From contig NZ_JAGGLR010000022.1 of assembly GCF_017874715.1 (NCBI RefSeq), forward strand, positions 186,001 to 250,000: a DNA stretch of 64,000 nucleotides, given 5' to 3'. The notes beneath the pieces are model-generated. The model was given only the letters and a program-made list of their open reading frames with translations. It was not told the DNA's origin and did no database searches. Positions 32,198 to 40,230 of this stretch are shown here, one piece after another. Origin of the DNA: Streptomyces iranensis. Its GTDB lineage: Bacteria > Actinomycetota > Actinomycetes > Streptomycetales > Streptomycetaceae. The position numbers and the translations under genes were made by a program. How positions within the stretch are numbered: the first letter of the stretch is position 1; every line of letters starts with the position of its first letter.

Positions 32198-33351
32198 GAA
32201 AGGTGAGGCAACGTGTCCGGACTGAGTCGCAGTCGCCGGCCCCGGAGCAAGCCGCGTATGTGGGGGTGGACCTTCCGATGACCCTGGCAGCCGAGTTACG
32301 GCCCCGCGCCCTCGGCGTGGGCACGGCGGTGACATCCACGTCGTACACCCAGCAGGAGGTGCTCGACGCCTTCGAGATCACCGACCCCAAGATCCGTTCG
32401 GTCTTCCTCAACAGCGCCATCGACCGCCGTCATCTGACGCTCCCGCCGCCGGACGGCAAGGGCGGCCGCGTCCCCGAACCGCAGGGCGACCTGCTCGACA
32501 AGCACAAGGCCAAGGCCATCGAGATGGGCGCCGATGCGCTGCGCGCCTGCCTCAAGCGGGCCGGCGCCGAACTGGCCGAGCTGCGCCACCTGTGCTGTGT
32601 GACCTCCACCGGGCTGCTCACCCCGGGGCTGAGCGCCCTGCTCATCAAGGAGCTCGGCATCGACCGGCACTGCAGCCGCTCCGACATCGTCGGCATGGGT
32701 TGCAACGCCGGGCTGAACGCCCTGGGCGTGGTCACGGGCTGGGCCGCCGCCCACCCCGGCGAACTCGCCGTCGTGCTCTGCGCCGAGGCCTGCTCCGCCG
32801 CGTACGCGATCGACTCGACGATGCGCACCGCCGTCGTGAACAGCCTCTTCGGGGACGGCGCGAGCGCGATCGCGCTCCGTTCAGGACCGGACGGCGTGGC
32901 CGACCCCGAGGGGCCGCGCATCCTCGAGTTCGCCAGCTGCATCATCCCGGACGCCTCCGACGCCATGCGCTACGACTGGGACCGCGAGCAGGGCCGCTTC
33001 AGCTTCTACCTGGATCCGCAGATCCCGTATGTGGTCGGCGCTCACGCCGAACTGGTCGTGGACCGGCTGCTGGCGGACACCGGGCTGCGCCGCAGCGACA
33101 TCTCCCACTGGCTGGTGCACTCGGGCGGCAAGAAGGTCATCGACGCCGTCGTCGTCAATCTGGGGCTCACCCGGTACGACGTCCGGCACACCGTCGGTGT
33201 GCTGCGCGACTACGGCAACGTGTCCAGCGGCTCGTTCCTTTTCTCCTACGAACGGCTCCTGGACGAGGGAGTCGCCAAACCGGGTGAGTACGGCGTGCTG
33301 ATGACCATGGGGCCCGGCTCCACGATCGAGACGGCGCTGGTCCAGTGGTGA
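32194..33351 (+). CDS. dpgA: Type III polyketide synthase DpgA
   Basis: Condenses four malonyl-CoA to 3,5-dihydroxyphenylacetyl-CoA, the first step to Dpg. Chalcone-synthase-like, 385 aa. The nucleophile Cys170 lies in SDIVGMGCNAGLNAL, the His in SHWLVHSGGKKVID and the Asn in DYGNVSSGSFLF, followed by the terminal GVLMTMGPGSTIE. IDRRHLTLPP and SRSDIVG are DpgA hallmarks. The GTG at 32194 overlaps the hpgT stop (GTGA). The N-terminus of known DpgA proteins fits a GTG at 32260 (MGVDLPMTL) better, so about 22 leader residues may be untranslated. Confidence 0.93.
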   Translation: MRKVRQRVRTESQSPAPEQAAYVGVDLPMTLAAELRPRALGVGTAVTSTSYTQQEVLDAFEITDPKIRSVFLNSAIDRRHLTLPPPDGKGGRVPEPQGDLLDKHKAKAIEMGADALRACLKRAGAELAELRHLCCVTSTGLLTPGLSALLIKELGIDRHCSRSDIVGMGCNAGLNALGVVTGWAAAHPGELAVVLCAEACSAAYAIDSTMRTAVVNSLFGDGASAIALRSGPDGVADPEGPRILEFASCIIPDASDAMRYDWDREQGRFSFYLDPQIPYVVGAHAELVVDRLLADTGLRRSDISHWLVHSGGKKVIDAVVVNLGLTRYDVRHTVGVLRDYGNVSSGSFLFSYERLLDEGVAKPGEYGVLMTMGPGSTIETALVQW

Positions 33352-33365
33352 GTGCGGAGGGTGGC

Positions 33366-34025
33366 ATGGAAGAACTGCTGACCGTGGCGATCGACGGGGC
33401 CGAGCCGCCGACCGCCGCGACCGTGAACGCCGTACGGGCCGTGTGCGACAAGGCCGAGGACCGCCCCGGCTGCGGAGTCGTCGCCGTACAGGTCGGCGGG
33501 GCCCCGGCAGCGGGCTGGACCGGCGACCTCGACGTGATGCGCATCAGCAAGTGGGAGCGGACACTGCGGCGCCTGGAGCGGCTGCCCCGGGCCACCGTCG
33601 CGGTGGCCTCGGGCGACTGCGGCGGCGCGGCCCTGGACGCCTTCCTCGTCTGCGACGTCCGGGTGGTCACCCCGGGCACCCGGCTGCTCGTCCACGGCGA
33701 CACCACGGCGACCTGGCCCGGCATGGCCGGCTATCGGCTCGTCCAGCTGGCCGGACCCGCGCGGGTCCGCCGGGCGCTGCTGTTCGGGGTGCCCATCGAG
33801 GCCCCCGAGGCGCTCGCGCTCGGCGTGGCCGACGAGCTGGCCGACGACCCGGCCGGTGCGGTCGCGGCCGCCGCCGGGCTGGTCAGCGGGCTGGCCGGAA
33901 AGGAGGTCGCGATCCGCCGGCAGCTGCTCTTCGACGCCGCGACGACCAGCTTCGAGGACGCCCTCGGCCCCCATCTGGCCGCCTGTGACCGGGCGTTGCG
34001 GCCGCCCGTGGTGGAGGCGTCATGA
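33366..34025 (+). CDS. dpgB: Enoyl-CoA hydratase-like DpgB
   Basis: Crotonase-fold accessory protein of 219 aa that in characterised systems speeds DpgA turnover and aromatisation/dehydration to 3,5-dihydroxyphenylacetyl-CoA. It is short for a crotonase, as DpgB usually is. VASGDCGGAALDAFLVCDVRVV is the oxyanion-hole region and TATWPGMAGYRLVQLAGPARVRRALLFG follows. ATG 33366 is chosen for GGAGG 5 nt upstream; a GTG at 33345 overlapping dpgA is less likely. It overlaps dpgC by 4 nt. The usual fourth gene, dpgD, is absent from the window. Confidence 0.9.
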   Translation: MEELLTVAIDGAEPPTAATVNAVRAVCDKAEDRPGCGVVAVQVGGAPAAGWTGDLDVMRISKWERTLRRLERLPRATVAVASGDCGGAALDAFLVCDVRVVTPGTRLLVHGDTTATWPGMAGYRLVQLAGPARVRRALLFGVPIEAPEALALGVADELADDPAGAVAAAAGLVSGLAGKEVAIRRQLLFDAATTSFEDALGPHLAACDRALRPPVVEAS

Positions 34026-35299
34026 CCGTTCCGCTCTGGCCGGAGCTGCGGCAGGCGGCCCACCGCGTCGACGAACTGGTGGCGAAACTGCCCGAACCCG
34101 GCGCCCGGGGACCTGAGGAGCGGGCCGAGCTCGCCGCGGCCAAGGACACCGCGCGGGCGCTGCGGACGCGCTATCTGCACACCCACGCCGACGCGGTGTA
34201 CGACCACCTCACCAGCGGCGGCGCCGACGAGCTCCGCATCGCCGAACTCGTCGGCACCGCCGCGGCCGCCTTCCCCGCGCTGCTGCCCACGGCCGGACAG
34301 CTCGCGGCCGACCGCGCCCGGCGGCAGGCGGACAAGGAGGGGTACGAGATCGATCAGGGCGTCTTCCTGCGCGCCGTGCTGGGCTCGCCCAGGTCCGGGC
34401 CGCATCTGCTCGACGCGATGCTGCGGCCGACACCGCGGGCGCTGCGGCTGCTGCCGGAGTTCACGAGGACCGGCGTCCTCGAGACGACGTCCGTACGGAT
34501 GGAGCGGCGCGACGGCGCGGCGTATCTGACGATGTGCCGGGAGGACTGTCTGAACGCCGAGGACGAGCAGCAGGTCGACGACATGGAGACCGCCGTCGAC
34601 CTCGCGCTGCTCGACCCGGAGGTGCGGGTCGGGGTGGTGCGCGGCGGCCCGATGAGCCATCCCCGCTATCGGGGCCGACGGGTGTTCAGCGCGGGCATCA
34701 ACCTCAAGAGCCTGCACGCCGGGGCCATTTCGCTGGTCGGCTTTCTGCTCCGCCGCGAGCTGGGCTATCTCCACAAGCTGGTCAGGGGAGTGCGCACCGA
34801 CACCGCGCCCTGGCACTCCCCGACGGTCGAAAAGCCGTGGGTCGCGGCCGTCGAGACGTTCGCCATCGGCGGCGGCACCCAGCTGCTGCTCGTCTTCGAC
34901 CATGTGCTCGCCGCGTCGGACGCCTATCTCAGCCTGCCCGCGGCCCGGGAGGGCATCGTGCCGGGGGCCGCGAACTTCCGGCTCGGCCGGCACACCGGAC
35001 CCCGGATCTCCCGGCAGGTCATCCTTCAAGGCCGTCGGATCCGGGCCACCGAACCCGACGCCCGGCTGCTGATCGACGAGGTGGTCGAGCCGGAGGAGAT
35101 GGACACGGCCGTGGCCGGCGCCGTGCAGCGGCTCGGCGGCCCGGCGGTCCTGCCCAACCGGCGGATGCTGGGCGTGGCCGAGGAGCCGGTCGAGGAGTTC
35201 CGCCGCTATATGGCCGAGTTCGCGCTGCAGCAGGCGCTGCGCCTGTACGGCGAGGACGTCATCGGCAAGGTCGGCCGGTTCGCGGGGCAGGGCGCATGA
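34022..35299 (+). CDS. dpgC: 3,5-dihydroxyphenylacetyl-CoA 1,2-dioxygenase DpgC
   Basis: Cofactor-free dioxygenase of crotonase fold, 425 aa, converting 3,5-dihydroxyphenylacetyl-CoA with O2 to 3,5-dihydroxyphenylglyoxylate. The roughly 200-residue helical N-terminal domain is typical of DpgC. The crotonase core follows: RRVFSAGINLKSLHAGAISLVGFLLRRELGYLHKLVRG, then EKPWVAAVETFAIGGGTQLLLVFDHVLAASDAYLSLPAAREGIVPGAANFRL with the oxyanion glycines. ATG start overlapping dpgB (ATGA). HpgT then aminates the product to Dpg. Confidence 0.94.
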   Translation: MTVPLWPELRQAAHRVDELVAKLPEPGARGPEERAELAAAKDTARALRTRYLHTHADAVYDHLTSGGADELRIAELVGTAAAAFPALLPTAGQLAADRARRQADKEGYEIDQGVFLRAVLGSPRSGPHLLDAMLRPTPRALRLLPEFTRTGVLETTSVRMERRDGAAYLTMCREDCLNAEDEQQVDDMETAVDLALLDPEVRVGVVRGGPMSHPRYRGRRVFSAGINLKSLHAGAISLVGFLLRRELGYLHKLVRGVRTDTAPWHSPTVEKPWVAAVETFAIGGGTQLLLVFDHVLAASDAYLSLPAAREGIVPGAANFRLGRHTGPRISRQVILQGRRIRATEPDARLLIDEVVEPEEMDTAVAGAVQRLGGPAVLPNRRMLGVAEEPVEEFRRYMAEFALQQALRLYGEDVIGKVGRFAGQGA

Positions 35300-35325
35300 C
35301 GGCGGCCGCGCCCCGGTGCGCAACT

Positions 35326-35352
35326 GAGAAGAGCGAGAAGAGCGAGAAGAGC
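35326..35352. repeat. Three tandem 9-bp units (GAGAAGAGC)
   Basis: A perfect triple 9-bp repeat in the 79-nt gap between dpgC and the halogenase gene, just before its GGAGGGGG ribosome site. The purine-rich tract may keep the leader unstructured. It is also a likely slippage site. Confidence 0.8.
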
Positions 35353-35378
35353 GATGAACGCCAGGAGGGGGAAGCGAA

Positions 35379-36872
35379 ATGAGCAGTGAGGGTCGTGAGC
35401 AGTACGACGTCGTGGTGGTCGGGGGCGGTCCCGGTGGGTCGACGCTGGCCGCGCTCGTCGCCATGCGGGGCCACCGGGTCCTGATTCTGGAGAAGGAGAC
35501 GTTTCCGCGGTACCAGATCGGCGAGTCGCTGCTGCCGTCCACGATCCACGGCGTCTGCCGGATGACCGGGGTGGCGGAGAAGCTGGCCGCGGCCGGGTTC
35601 ACCCCGAAGAAGGGCGGCACGTTCCGCTGGGGTGCCAACGCCGAGCCGTGGACGTTCTCCTTCTCGGTGTCCCCGAAGATCGCGGGTGCCACTTCGCACG
35701 CCTTCCAGGTCGAGCGCTCGAAGTTCGACAACATCCTGCTGGAACACGCGGTGGAGAAGGGCGCCGAGGTCCGCTTCCGGGTGTCGGTCACCGATGTGAT
35801 CGAGGACGCCGAACGGGTCACCGGCGTGCGGTACACCGACGCGGACGGCACCGAGCACGAGGTGCACGCCACGTACGTCGTGGACGCGTCGGGCAACGGC
35901 AGCCGGCTGCACAAGCGGGTGGGCGGCACCCGGGAGTACTCGCAGTTCTTCCGCAGCCTCGCGCTGTTCGGCTACTTCGAGGGCGGCAAGCGGCTGCCCG
36001 CCCCCAACTCGGGCAACATCCTGTCCGTGGCGTTCGAGAGCGGCTGGTTCTGGTACATCCCGCTCACCCCCGACCTCACCAGCGTCGGCGCCGTCGTCCG
36101 TAGGGAGAACGCCGACAAGATCCAGGGCGATCCGGAACGCGCCCTGCTGGCGCTCATCGACGAATGCCCGCTCATCAAGGAGTATCTGTCGGACGCCACC
36201 CGGGTGACGGAGGGCCAGTACGGCCAGTTGCGGGTGCGCAAGGACTACTCGTACCACCAGACCAATTTCTGGCGGCCCGGCCTCGTGCTCATCGGCGACG
36301 CCGCCTGCTTCGTCGACCCGGTCTTCTCCTCCGGCGTCCACCTGGCCACCTACAGCGCCCTATTGGCGGCCCGCTCGATCAGCAGCAGCCTGGCCGGGAT
36401 CGTCTCCGAGGAGGCGGCGTTCACCGAGTTCGAGGCCCGCTACCGCCGGGAGTACGGCGTCTTCTACGAGTTCCTGATGTCCTTCTACGACATGCATGTG
36501 GACGAGGACTCCTACTTCTGGTCGGCCAAGAAGGTCACCCGCAACCAGCACACCGAGCTGGAGTCGTTCGTCGAGCTGGTGGCGGGCGTGTCGTCCTCGG
36601 AGTTCGACCTCGACGGGGCCGAGTCGGCCGCGCTGCGCATGAAGTCCAAGTCGGCCGAGTTCGTCTCCGCCATCGACGAGATGTCCGCCGACGCCGACGG
36701 GAACATGACGCCGCTGTTCCGCTCCTCCGCGGTGCGCCAGGCGATGCAGGAGGGCGCTCAGGTGCAGAGCCGGGCCTTTCTCGGCGAGGATCTCGGCCCC
36801 GATGTGCCGATGTTCCCCGGCGGGCTCATCACCTCCGACGACGGCATGCTCTGGCAGCCGGGACCGGCCTGA
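35379..36872 (+). CDS. FADH2-dependent halogenase
   Basis: Flavin halogenase of 497 aa, of the branch acting on phenolic residues bound to carrier proteins (BhaA/VhaA/ComH-like). The FAD motif is GGGPGG (residues 15-20), the halogenase signature WxWxIP is WFWYIP (223-228), and the Lys of the hypohalite-activating region sits in FTPKKGGTFRWG (77-78). GDAACFVDPVFSSGVHLA is the second FAD motif. The long C-terminal domain (about 370-497) is typical of this branch. Tyrosine or hydroxyphenylglycine rings on the NRPS are the likely targets, with chlorine the probable halogen. It is co-transcribed with the dpg genes and overlaps nothing; the hydrolase starts 2 nt later. Confidence 0.92.
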   Translation: MSSEGREQYDVVVVGGGPGGSTLAALVAMRGHRVLILEKETFPRYQIGESLLPSTIHGVCRMTGVAEKLAAAGFTPKKGGTFRWGANAEPWTFSFSVSPKIAGATSHAFQVERSKFDNILLEHAVEKGAEVRFRVSVTDVIEDAERVTGVRYTDADGTEHEVHATYVVDASGNGSRLHKRVGGTREYSQFFRSLALFGYFEGGKRLPAPNSGNILSVAFESGWFWYIPLTPDLTSVGAVVRRENADKIQGDPERALLALIDECPLIKEYLSDATRVTEGQYGQLRVRKDYSYHQTNFWRPGLVLIGDAACFVDPVFSSGVHLATYSALLAARSISSSLAGIVSEEAAFTEFEARYRREYGVFYEFLMSFYDMHVDEDSYFWSAKKVTRNQHTELESFVELVAGVSSSEFDLDGAESAALRMKSKSAEFVSAIDEMSADADGNMTPLFRSSAVRQAMQEGAQVQSRAFLGEDLGPDVPMFPGGLITSDDGMLWQPGPA

Positions 36873-36874
36873 CG

Positions 36875-37879
36875 ATGCCTGTCGTCCGGATCAACGGGAT
36901 CCAGCTGAACTACGAGGAGCACGGAACGGGGGACCCGGTCGTCATGGTGACCGGCACCGGGGCCCCCGGCCGGATGTGGCGCACCCACCAGGTGCCCGCG
37001 CTCAAGGCGGCCGGCTTCAAGGTGATCACCGTGGACAACCGCGGGATCCCGCCGAGCGATCCCTGCGCCGAGGGCTTCACCCTCGACGACATGGCGGCGG
37101 ACATCGCGGGCCTCATCGAACACCTCGGCGTGGGTCCGTGCCGGGTCGTCGGCTTCTCCCTGGGCGGCATCATCGTCCAGGAACTGCTCCTGGCGCGGCC
37201 CGAACTCGTCCGGTCGGCCGTGCTGATGGCGACCAGCGGCCGGGCCGACACCTTCGCCACCGCCCAGGCGATCGCGGAGATGGACCTGGCCGACAGCGGG
37301 GTGAAGCTGCCGCCCCGCTACGCCGCCTATGTCAACGCGCTGCAGAGCCTGTCCCCGCAGACCCTGGCCGATGAGCAGCGGCTGCGCGACTGGCTGGACA
37401 TCTTCGAGATCTCCGCCATCGACCTGGCCTCGGTACGCGGCCAGCTCGGCCTGCAACTGATCCCCGACCGGCTGCCCGCGTACGCGGCCATCCGCTGCCC
37501 GTGCCTGGTCCTGGGCTTCGAGCACGACCTGATCGTACGGCCGCAGCTCACCCGGGAGGTCGCCGACGCCATCCCGGGCGCCCGCTACACCGAGATCCCC
37601 GGCTGCGGACACTACGGCTATCTGGAGAAGCCGGCCGCGGTGAACGCCGCGCTCGTCGACTTCTTCACCGCTCCCCTCGCCGCTGGGGCGGCGGCCCCGG
37701 GCGGTGGGCGGGTGACGGTTCCTTCCGGTGGCCGGGCGGCGGTCCCGGCCGGTGACCCGGTGGCGGTTCCTGCCGGTGGGCCGGTGGCGGTCCCGGCCGG
37801 TGGGCCGTTGGCCGTTCCTGCCGGTGGCCCGTTTGCGGTCCCCGCTGGTGGCCCGGTGGGTGCGGAAAGCCGATCGTGA
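36875..37879 (+). CDS. Alpha/beta hydrolase with repetitive C-terminal tail
   Basis: Alpha/beta hydrolase of 334 aa. The core (1-270) has the nucleophile Ser in GFSLGG, an acid after LVLGFEHD and the His in GCGHYGY. Glycopeptide, ramoplanin and enduracidin clusters carry related hydrolases; the balhimycin protein Bhp is one that releases beta-hydroxytyrosine from a carrier. A type II thioesterase-like role is an alternative. The tail (about 275-334) is made of VPAGGP-x-A octapeptides encoded by a 24-bp minisatellite. It overlaps by 215 bp the 3' end of the convergent sensor kinase gene. Confidence 0.8.
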   Translation: MPVVRINGIQLNYEEHGTGDPVVMVTGTGAPGRMWRTHQVPALKAAGFKVITVDNRGIPPSDPCAEGFTLDDMAADIAGLIEHLGVGPCRVVGFSLGGIIVQELLLARPELVRSAVLMATSGRADTFATAQAIAEMDLADSGVKLPPRYAAYVNALQSLSPQTLADEQRLRDWLDIFEISAIDLASVRGQLGLQLIPDRLPAYAAIRCPCLVLGFEHDLIVRPQLTREVADAIPGARYTEIPGCGHYGYLEKPAAVNAALVDFFTAPLAAGAAAPGGGRVTVPSGGRAAVPAGDPVAVPAGGPVAVPAGGPLAVPAGGPFAVPAGGPVGAESRS

Positions 37880-39110
37880 AGACGAGGCCCCCCTCCGGGC
37901 GGGCCTCCACGGCGAGCGTGGCGTCATGCGCCACCGCGATGGCCTGCACGATCGACAGCCCAAGTCCCAGGCCCTCCTTGTTGGTCCGCGGATCGCCGAG
38001 CCGCTGGAACGGCTGGAACATCTGGTCCAGCGCGCTCGGCGGCACCACCGGACCGGAGTTGGCCACGGTCAGGACGGCCCGACCCGGCTCGTCCGCCGTG
38101 GCCACCTCCACCCAGCCGTACGGCTCGTTGTGTCGCAGCGCGTTGTCCACCAGGTTGCTGACGAGCCGTTCGGCCAGCGGCCGGTGGCCCGCCGCGACCG
38201 TGGCCGCCGGCGAACAGCGCAGCGTGACCCGCCGCTGCTCCGCATCCGTCCGGCGGGCCGCCACGACCTCCCCCGCCAGCCGGTCCAGGTCGAACGGCCT
38301 GCGCACCTCGATCCCCGCGTGGCTACGGGCCAGGGTGAGCAGCGCCTCGATCATGCGCTCCTGCTGGGCGCCCGCGGCGAGGATCCGTTCATGCGCCGCG
38401 CGCAGCGATCGCGCGTCCGCGTCGGGATCCGACAGGGCCAGCTGCCCCAGCGTCCGCTGCCTGGCGAGAGGGGTGCGCAGCTCATGCGAGGCGTTGGCGA
38501 CGAACCGGCGCTGTGCCTCGAACGACGTCTCCAGCCGGCCGAGCAGACCGTCGAACGTGTCGCCCAGCTCCTTGAGTTCATCGCTCGGGCCCTCGAGGGC
38601 GAGGCGCTGATGCAGGCTGGTCGCCGAGATCTCCCGGGCGGCGCCGATGACCGTACGCAGCGGGCGCAGTATCCGCCCGGAGACCACCCAGCCCAGCGCG
38701 ATCGAGATGACCGACATCAGCCCCAGCGCGATGGCGGACTGCACCAGCAGGTCGTGCAGCACGGCGTCCCGCTGCAGCTCCATGATCTCCCGCGCCGCGG
38801 CCGGGAGGACGTCGCGGGTGCTCTCCCCGATGCGCCCCCGTGGCGGTGGCACCGGCGGAGAGTGGCCGTCGGTCTCGCCCGCCCGCGGCCCACCGCCGTC
38901 CGGCGCGGGCTGCCCGCCGGACAGCGAACCGCCGTTGGAACCCAGCACCAGCAGATACGTGATCGTCAGCAGCGCCGCCCCCGAGAGCAGGAACAGCGCC
39001 CCGTACAGCAGGGTCAGCTTCAGCCGGACCGTACGCCGGGGCAGGGCTGAGTGCGCGAGCCGGGCGGTGAGCCGGGACAGCGGAGACATGAGCCGGGGCA
39101 GCGGAGACAT
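37665..39110 (-). CDS. Sensor histidine kinase of a two-component system
   Basis: Membrane histidine kinase, 481 aa. Transmembrane helices lie at about 32-55 and 122-144, with an extracytoplasmic Gly/Pro-rich loop between them. A HAMP domain (145-200) precedes the phospho-acceptor His209 in FVANASHELRTPLARQ. N-box LVSNLVDNALRHNEP, G-box NKEGLGLGLSIVQAIAVAH. The last 65 residues are a Pro/His/Arg-rich repeat tail from the minisatellite. It is encoded downstream of its response regulator, 8 nt apart. In peptide-antibiotic clusters such pairs (VanS/VanR-like) often sense the product or cell-wall damage; that role here is inference. Confidence 0.88.
   Translation of the reverse strand: MSPLPRLMSPLSRLTARLAHSALPRRTVRLKLTLLYGALFLLSGAALLTITYLLVLGSNGGSLSGGQPAPDGGGPRAGETDGHSPPVPPPRGRIGESTRDVLPAAAREIMELQRDAVLHDLLVQSAIALGLMSVISIALGWVVSGRILRPLRTVIGAAREISATSLHQRLALEGPSDELKELGDTFDGLLGRLETSFEAQRRFVANASHELRTPLARQRTLGQLALSDPDADARSLRAAHERILAAGAQQERMIEALLTLARSHAGIEVRRPFDLDRLAGEVVAARRTDAEQRRVTLRCSPAATVAAGHRPLAERLVSNLVDNALRHNEPYGWVEVATADEPGRAVLTVANSGPVVPPSALDQMFQPFQRLGDPRTNKEGLGLGLSIVQAIAVAHDATLAVEARPEGGLVFTIGFPHPPGHQRGPQTGHRQERPTAHRPGPPPAHRQEPPPGHRPGPPPGHRKEPSPAHRPGPPPQRRGER
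37709..37862. repeat. 24-bp minisatellite shared by convergent genes
   Basis: About six degenerate 24-bp units, each close to GCGGTTCCTGCCGGTGGCCC plus four variable bases. Read rightward they encode VPAGGPxA in the hydrolase tail; read leftward they encode PPPGHRxxPPPGHRPG-type sequence in the sensor kinase tail. The unit keeps both frames open. Confidence 0.85.
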
Positions 39111-39118
39111 CGGCGGCC

Positions 39119-39772
39119 TCAGATCCGGTAGCCGCGCTTGGCGACGGTCTCGATCACCGGCGGATCGCCCAGCTTGGCCCGCAGCCTGCTGATGGTGATC
39201 TTCACGGCGCTGGTGAACGGATCGGCCGCCTCGTCCCACACCCGCTCCAGCAGCTCCTCCGCCGAAACCGCCCGCCCCTTGGCCGACAGCAGCAGCTCCA
39301 GCACGCCGAACTCCTTGGGCGCCAGCTCCAGCGGCCGGCCCGCCCGCGCGGCCTTGCGCCGCGCCGTGTCCACCACCAGATCGCCGTGGTGCACCACCGG
39401 CGGCACGGCCGGATGCGCCCGCCGCGCCAGCGCGCCGATCCGGGCGATCAGCACCGGGAAGTCGAACGGCTTCGCCAGATAGTCATCGGCCCCCAGATTG
39501 AGCCCGTCGACCAGATCCTCCGCCGAGGCCGCCGCGGTCAGCATCAACACCCTGCTGCGGCAGCCGGACGCGATCAGCTCGGCGCAGATCTCGTCGCCGT
39601 GCACCCCGGGCAGATCCCGGTCCAGCACGATTACGTCGTAGTCACTGAGCAGCGCCCGCTCAAGACCGCTCTCCCCGTCGTACGCCACATCGACGGCCAT
39701 CTGTGCCCGCCGTAAGCCGACGGCCACCGCCTGCGCCATTTCCTGGTCGTCCTCCACCACGAGCACGCGCAC
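39119..39772 (-). CDS. OmpR-family response regulator
   Basis: Response regulator of 217 aa. The receiver domain has acidic pocket EDD (8-9), the phospho-acceptor Asp51 in VIVLDRDLPG, the Thr/Ser switch in VLMLTAA and the Lys in LAKPF. The C-terminal winged helix (LELAPKEFGVLELLLSAKGRAVSAEELLERVWDEAADPFTSAVKITISRLRAKLGDPPVIETVAKRGYRI) is complete. GTG start behind GAGGAGGGG. It is transcribed leftward, divergent from mbtH across 221 bp, and probably controls resistance or export functions. Confidence 0.92.
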   Translation of the reverse strand: MRVLVVEDDQEMAQAVAVGLRRAQMAVDVAYDGESGLERALLSDYDVIVLDRDLPGVHGDEICAELIASGCRSRVLMLTAAASAEDLVDGLNLGADDYLAKPFDFPVLIARIGALARRAHPAVPPVVHHGDLVVDTARRKAARAGRPLELAPKEFGVLELLLSAKGRAVSAEELLERVWDEAADPFTSAVKITISRLRAKLGDPPVIETVAKRGYRI

Positions 39773-39876
39773 CCGTTCCCCTCCTCGGTCTGTCCAACCG
39801 GCCCTGCTCGGCCCTGCCCCCTGGACAGCGGGATCCAGAATGCCCCGGCTCCGGTTTCCGCGGGGTTTCACCCGTT

Positions 39877-39905
39877 GTCCAAGTGCAGAGAATACGCGGT
39901 TGGAC
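39877..39905. promoter_or_regulatory. StrR-type operator 2 (GTCCAA-N17-TTGGAC)
   Basis: A 29-bp palindrome with arms at 39877-39882 and 39900-39905, 88 nt before the mbtH start. It is identical in arms and spacing to the site before hpgT. It would place mbtH, the exporter and both NRPS genes under the same activator as precursor supply. Confidence 0.75.
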
Positions 39906-39993
39906 GCCACTTCAATAGTCGACCTTGCCGCTCCCGATGGGCCCTCGTTACCTTGAATTCCGGCCCGCTCCGGGGAAGTTGGAAGGAGTGAAG

Positions 39994-40200
39994 ATGACCA
40001 ATCCGTTCGACGACGAAAACGGTTCCTTTCTGGTCCTGCTGAACGACGAGGGCCAGTATTCGCTGTGGCCCGCCTTTGCCGAGGTACCGGCCGGCTGGCG
40101 TGTCGTATTCGGCGAGGACGCCCGCAAGAGCTGCCTGGACTACATCGAGGAGAACTGGCGCGACATGCGCCCCAAGAGCCTCATCGACCAGCTCACATAG
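39994..40200 (+). CDS. MbtH-like protein
   Basis: A 68-residue NRPS chaperone that binds adenylation domains and is often needed for their activity, especially with tyrosine- and Hpg-type domains. The family signature is complete: MTNPFDDENGSFLVLLNDEGQYSLWPAFAEVPAGWRVVFGEDARKSCLDYIEENWRDMRPKSL, with the paired Trp (SLWP, GW). The start at ATG 39994 is fixed by GGAAGGAG at 39981-39988 and by family length. It is the first gene of the rightward export/NRPS operon. Confidence 0.97.
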   Translation: MTNPFDDENGSFLVLLNDEGQYSLWPAFAEVPAGWRVVFGEDARKSCLDYIEENWRDMRPKSLIDQLT

Positions 40201-40230
40201 GTCGGAACGACCCAAGCCGAGGAGAGCGTC

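Noticed and set aside
34030..35929. A 732-codon minus-strand frame across dpgC and the halogenase gene
   Set aside because: It is antisense to two genes with complete catalytic motifs and has no recognisable domain of its own.
39796..39830. GTCCA...TGGAC pair just upstream of the second operator
   Set aside because: Arms are only 5 bp and the spacing is about 25 nt; it does not match the 29-bp geometry of the two strong sites.
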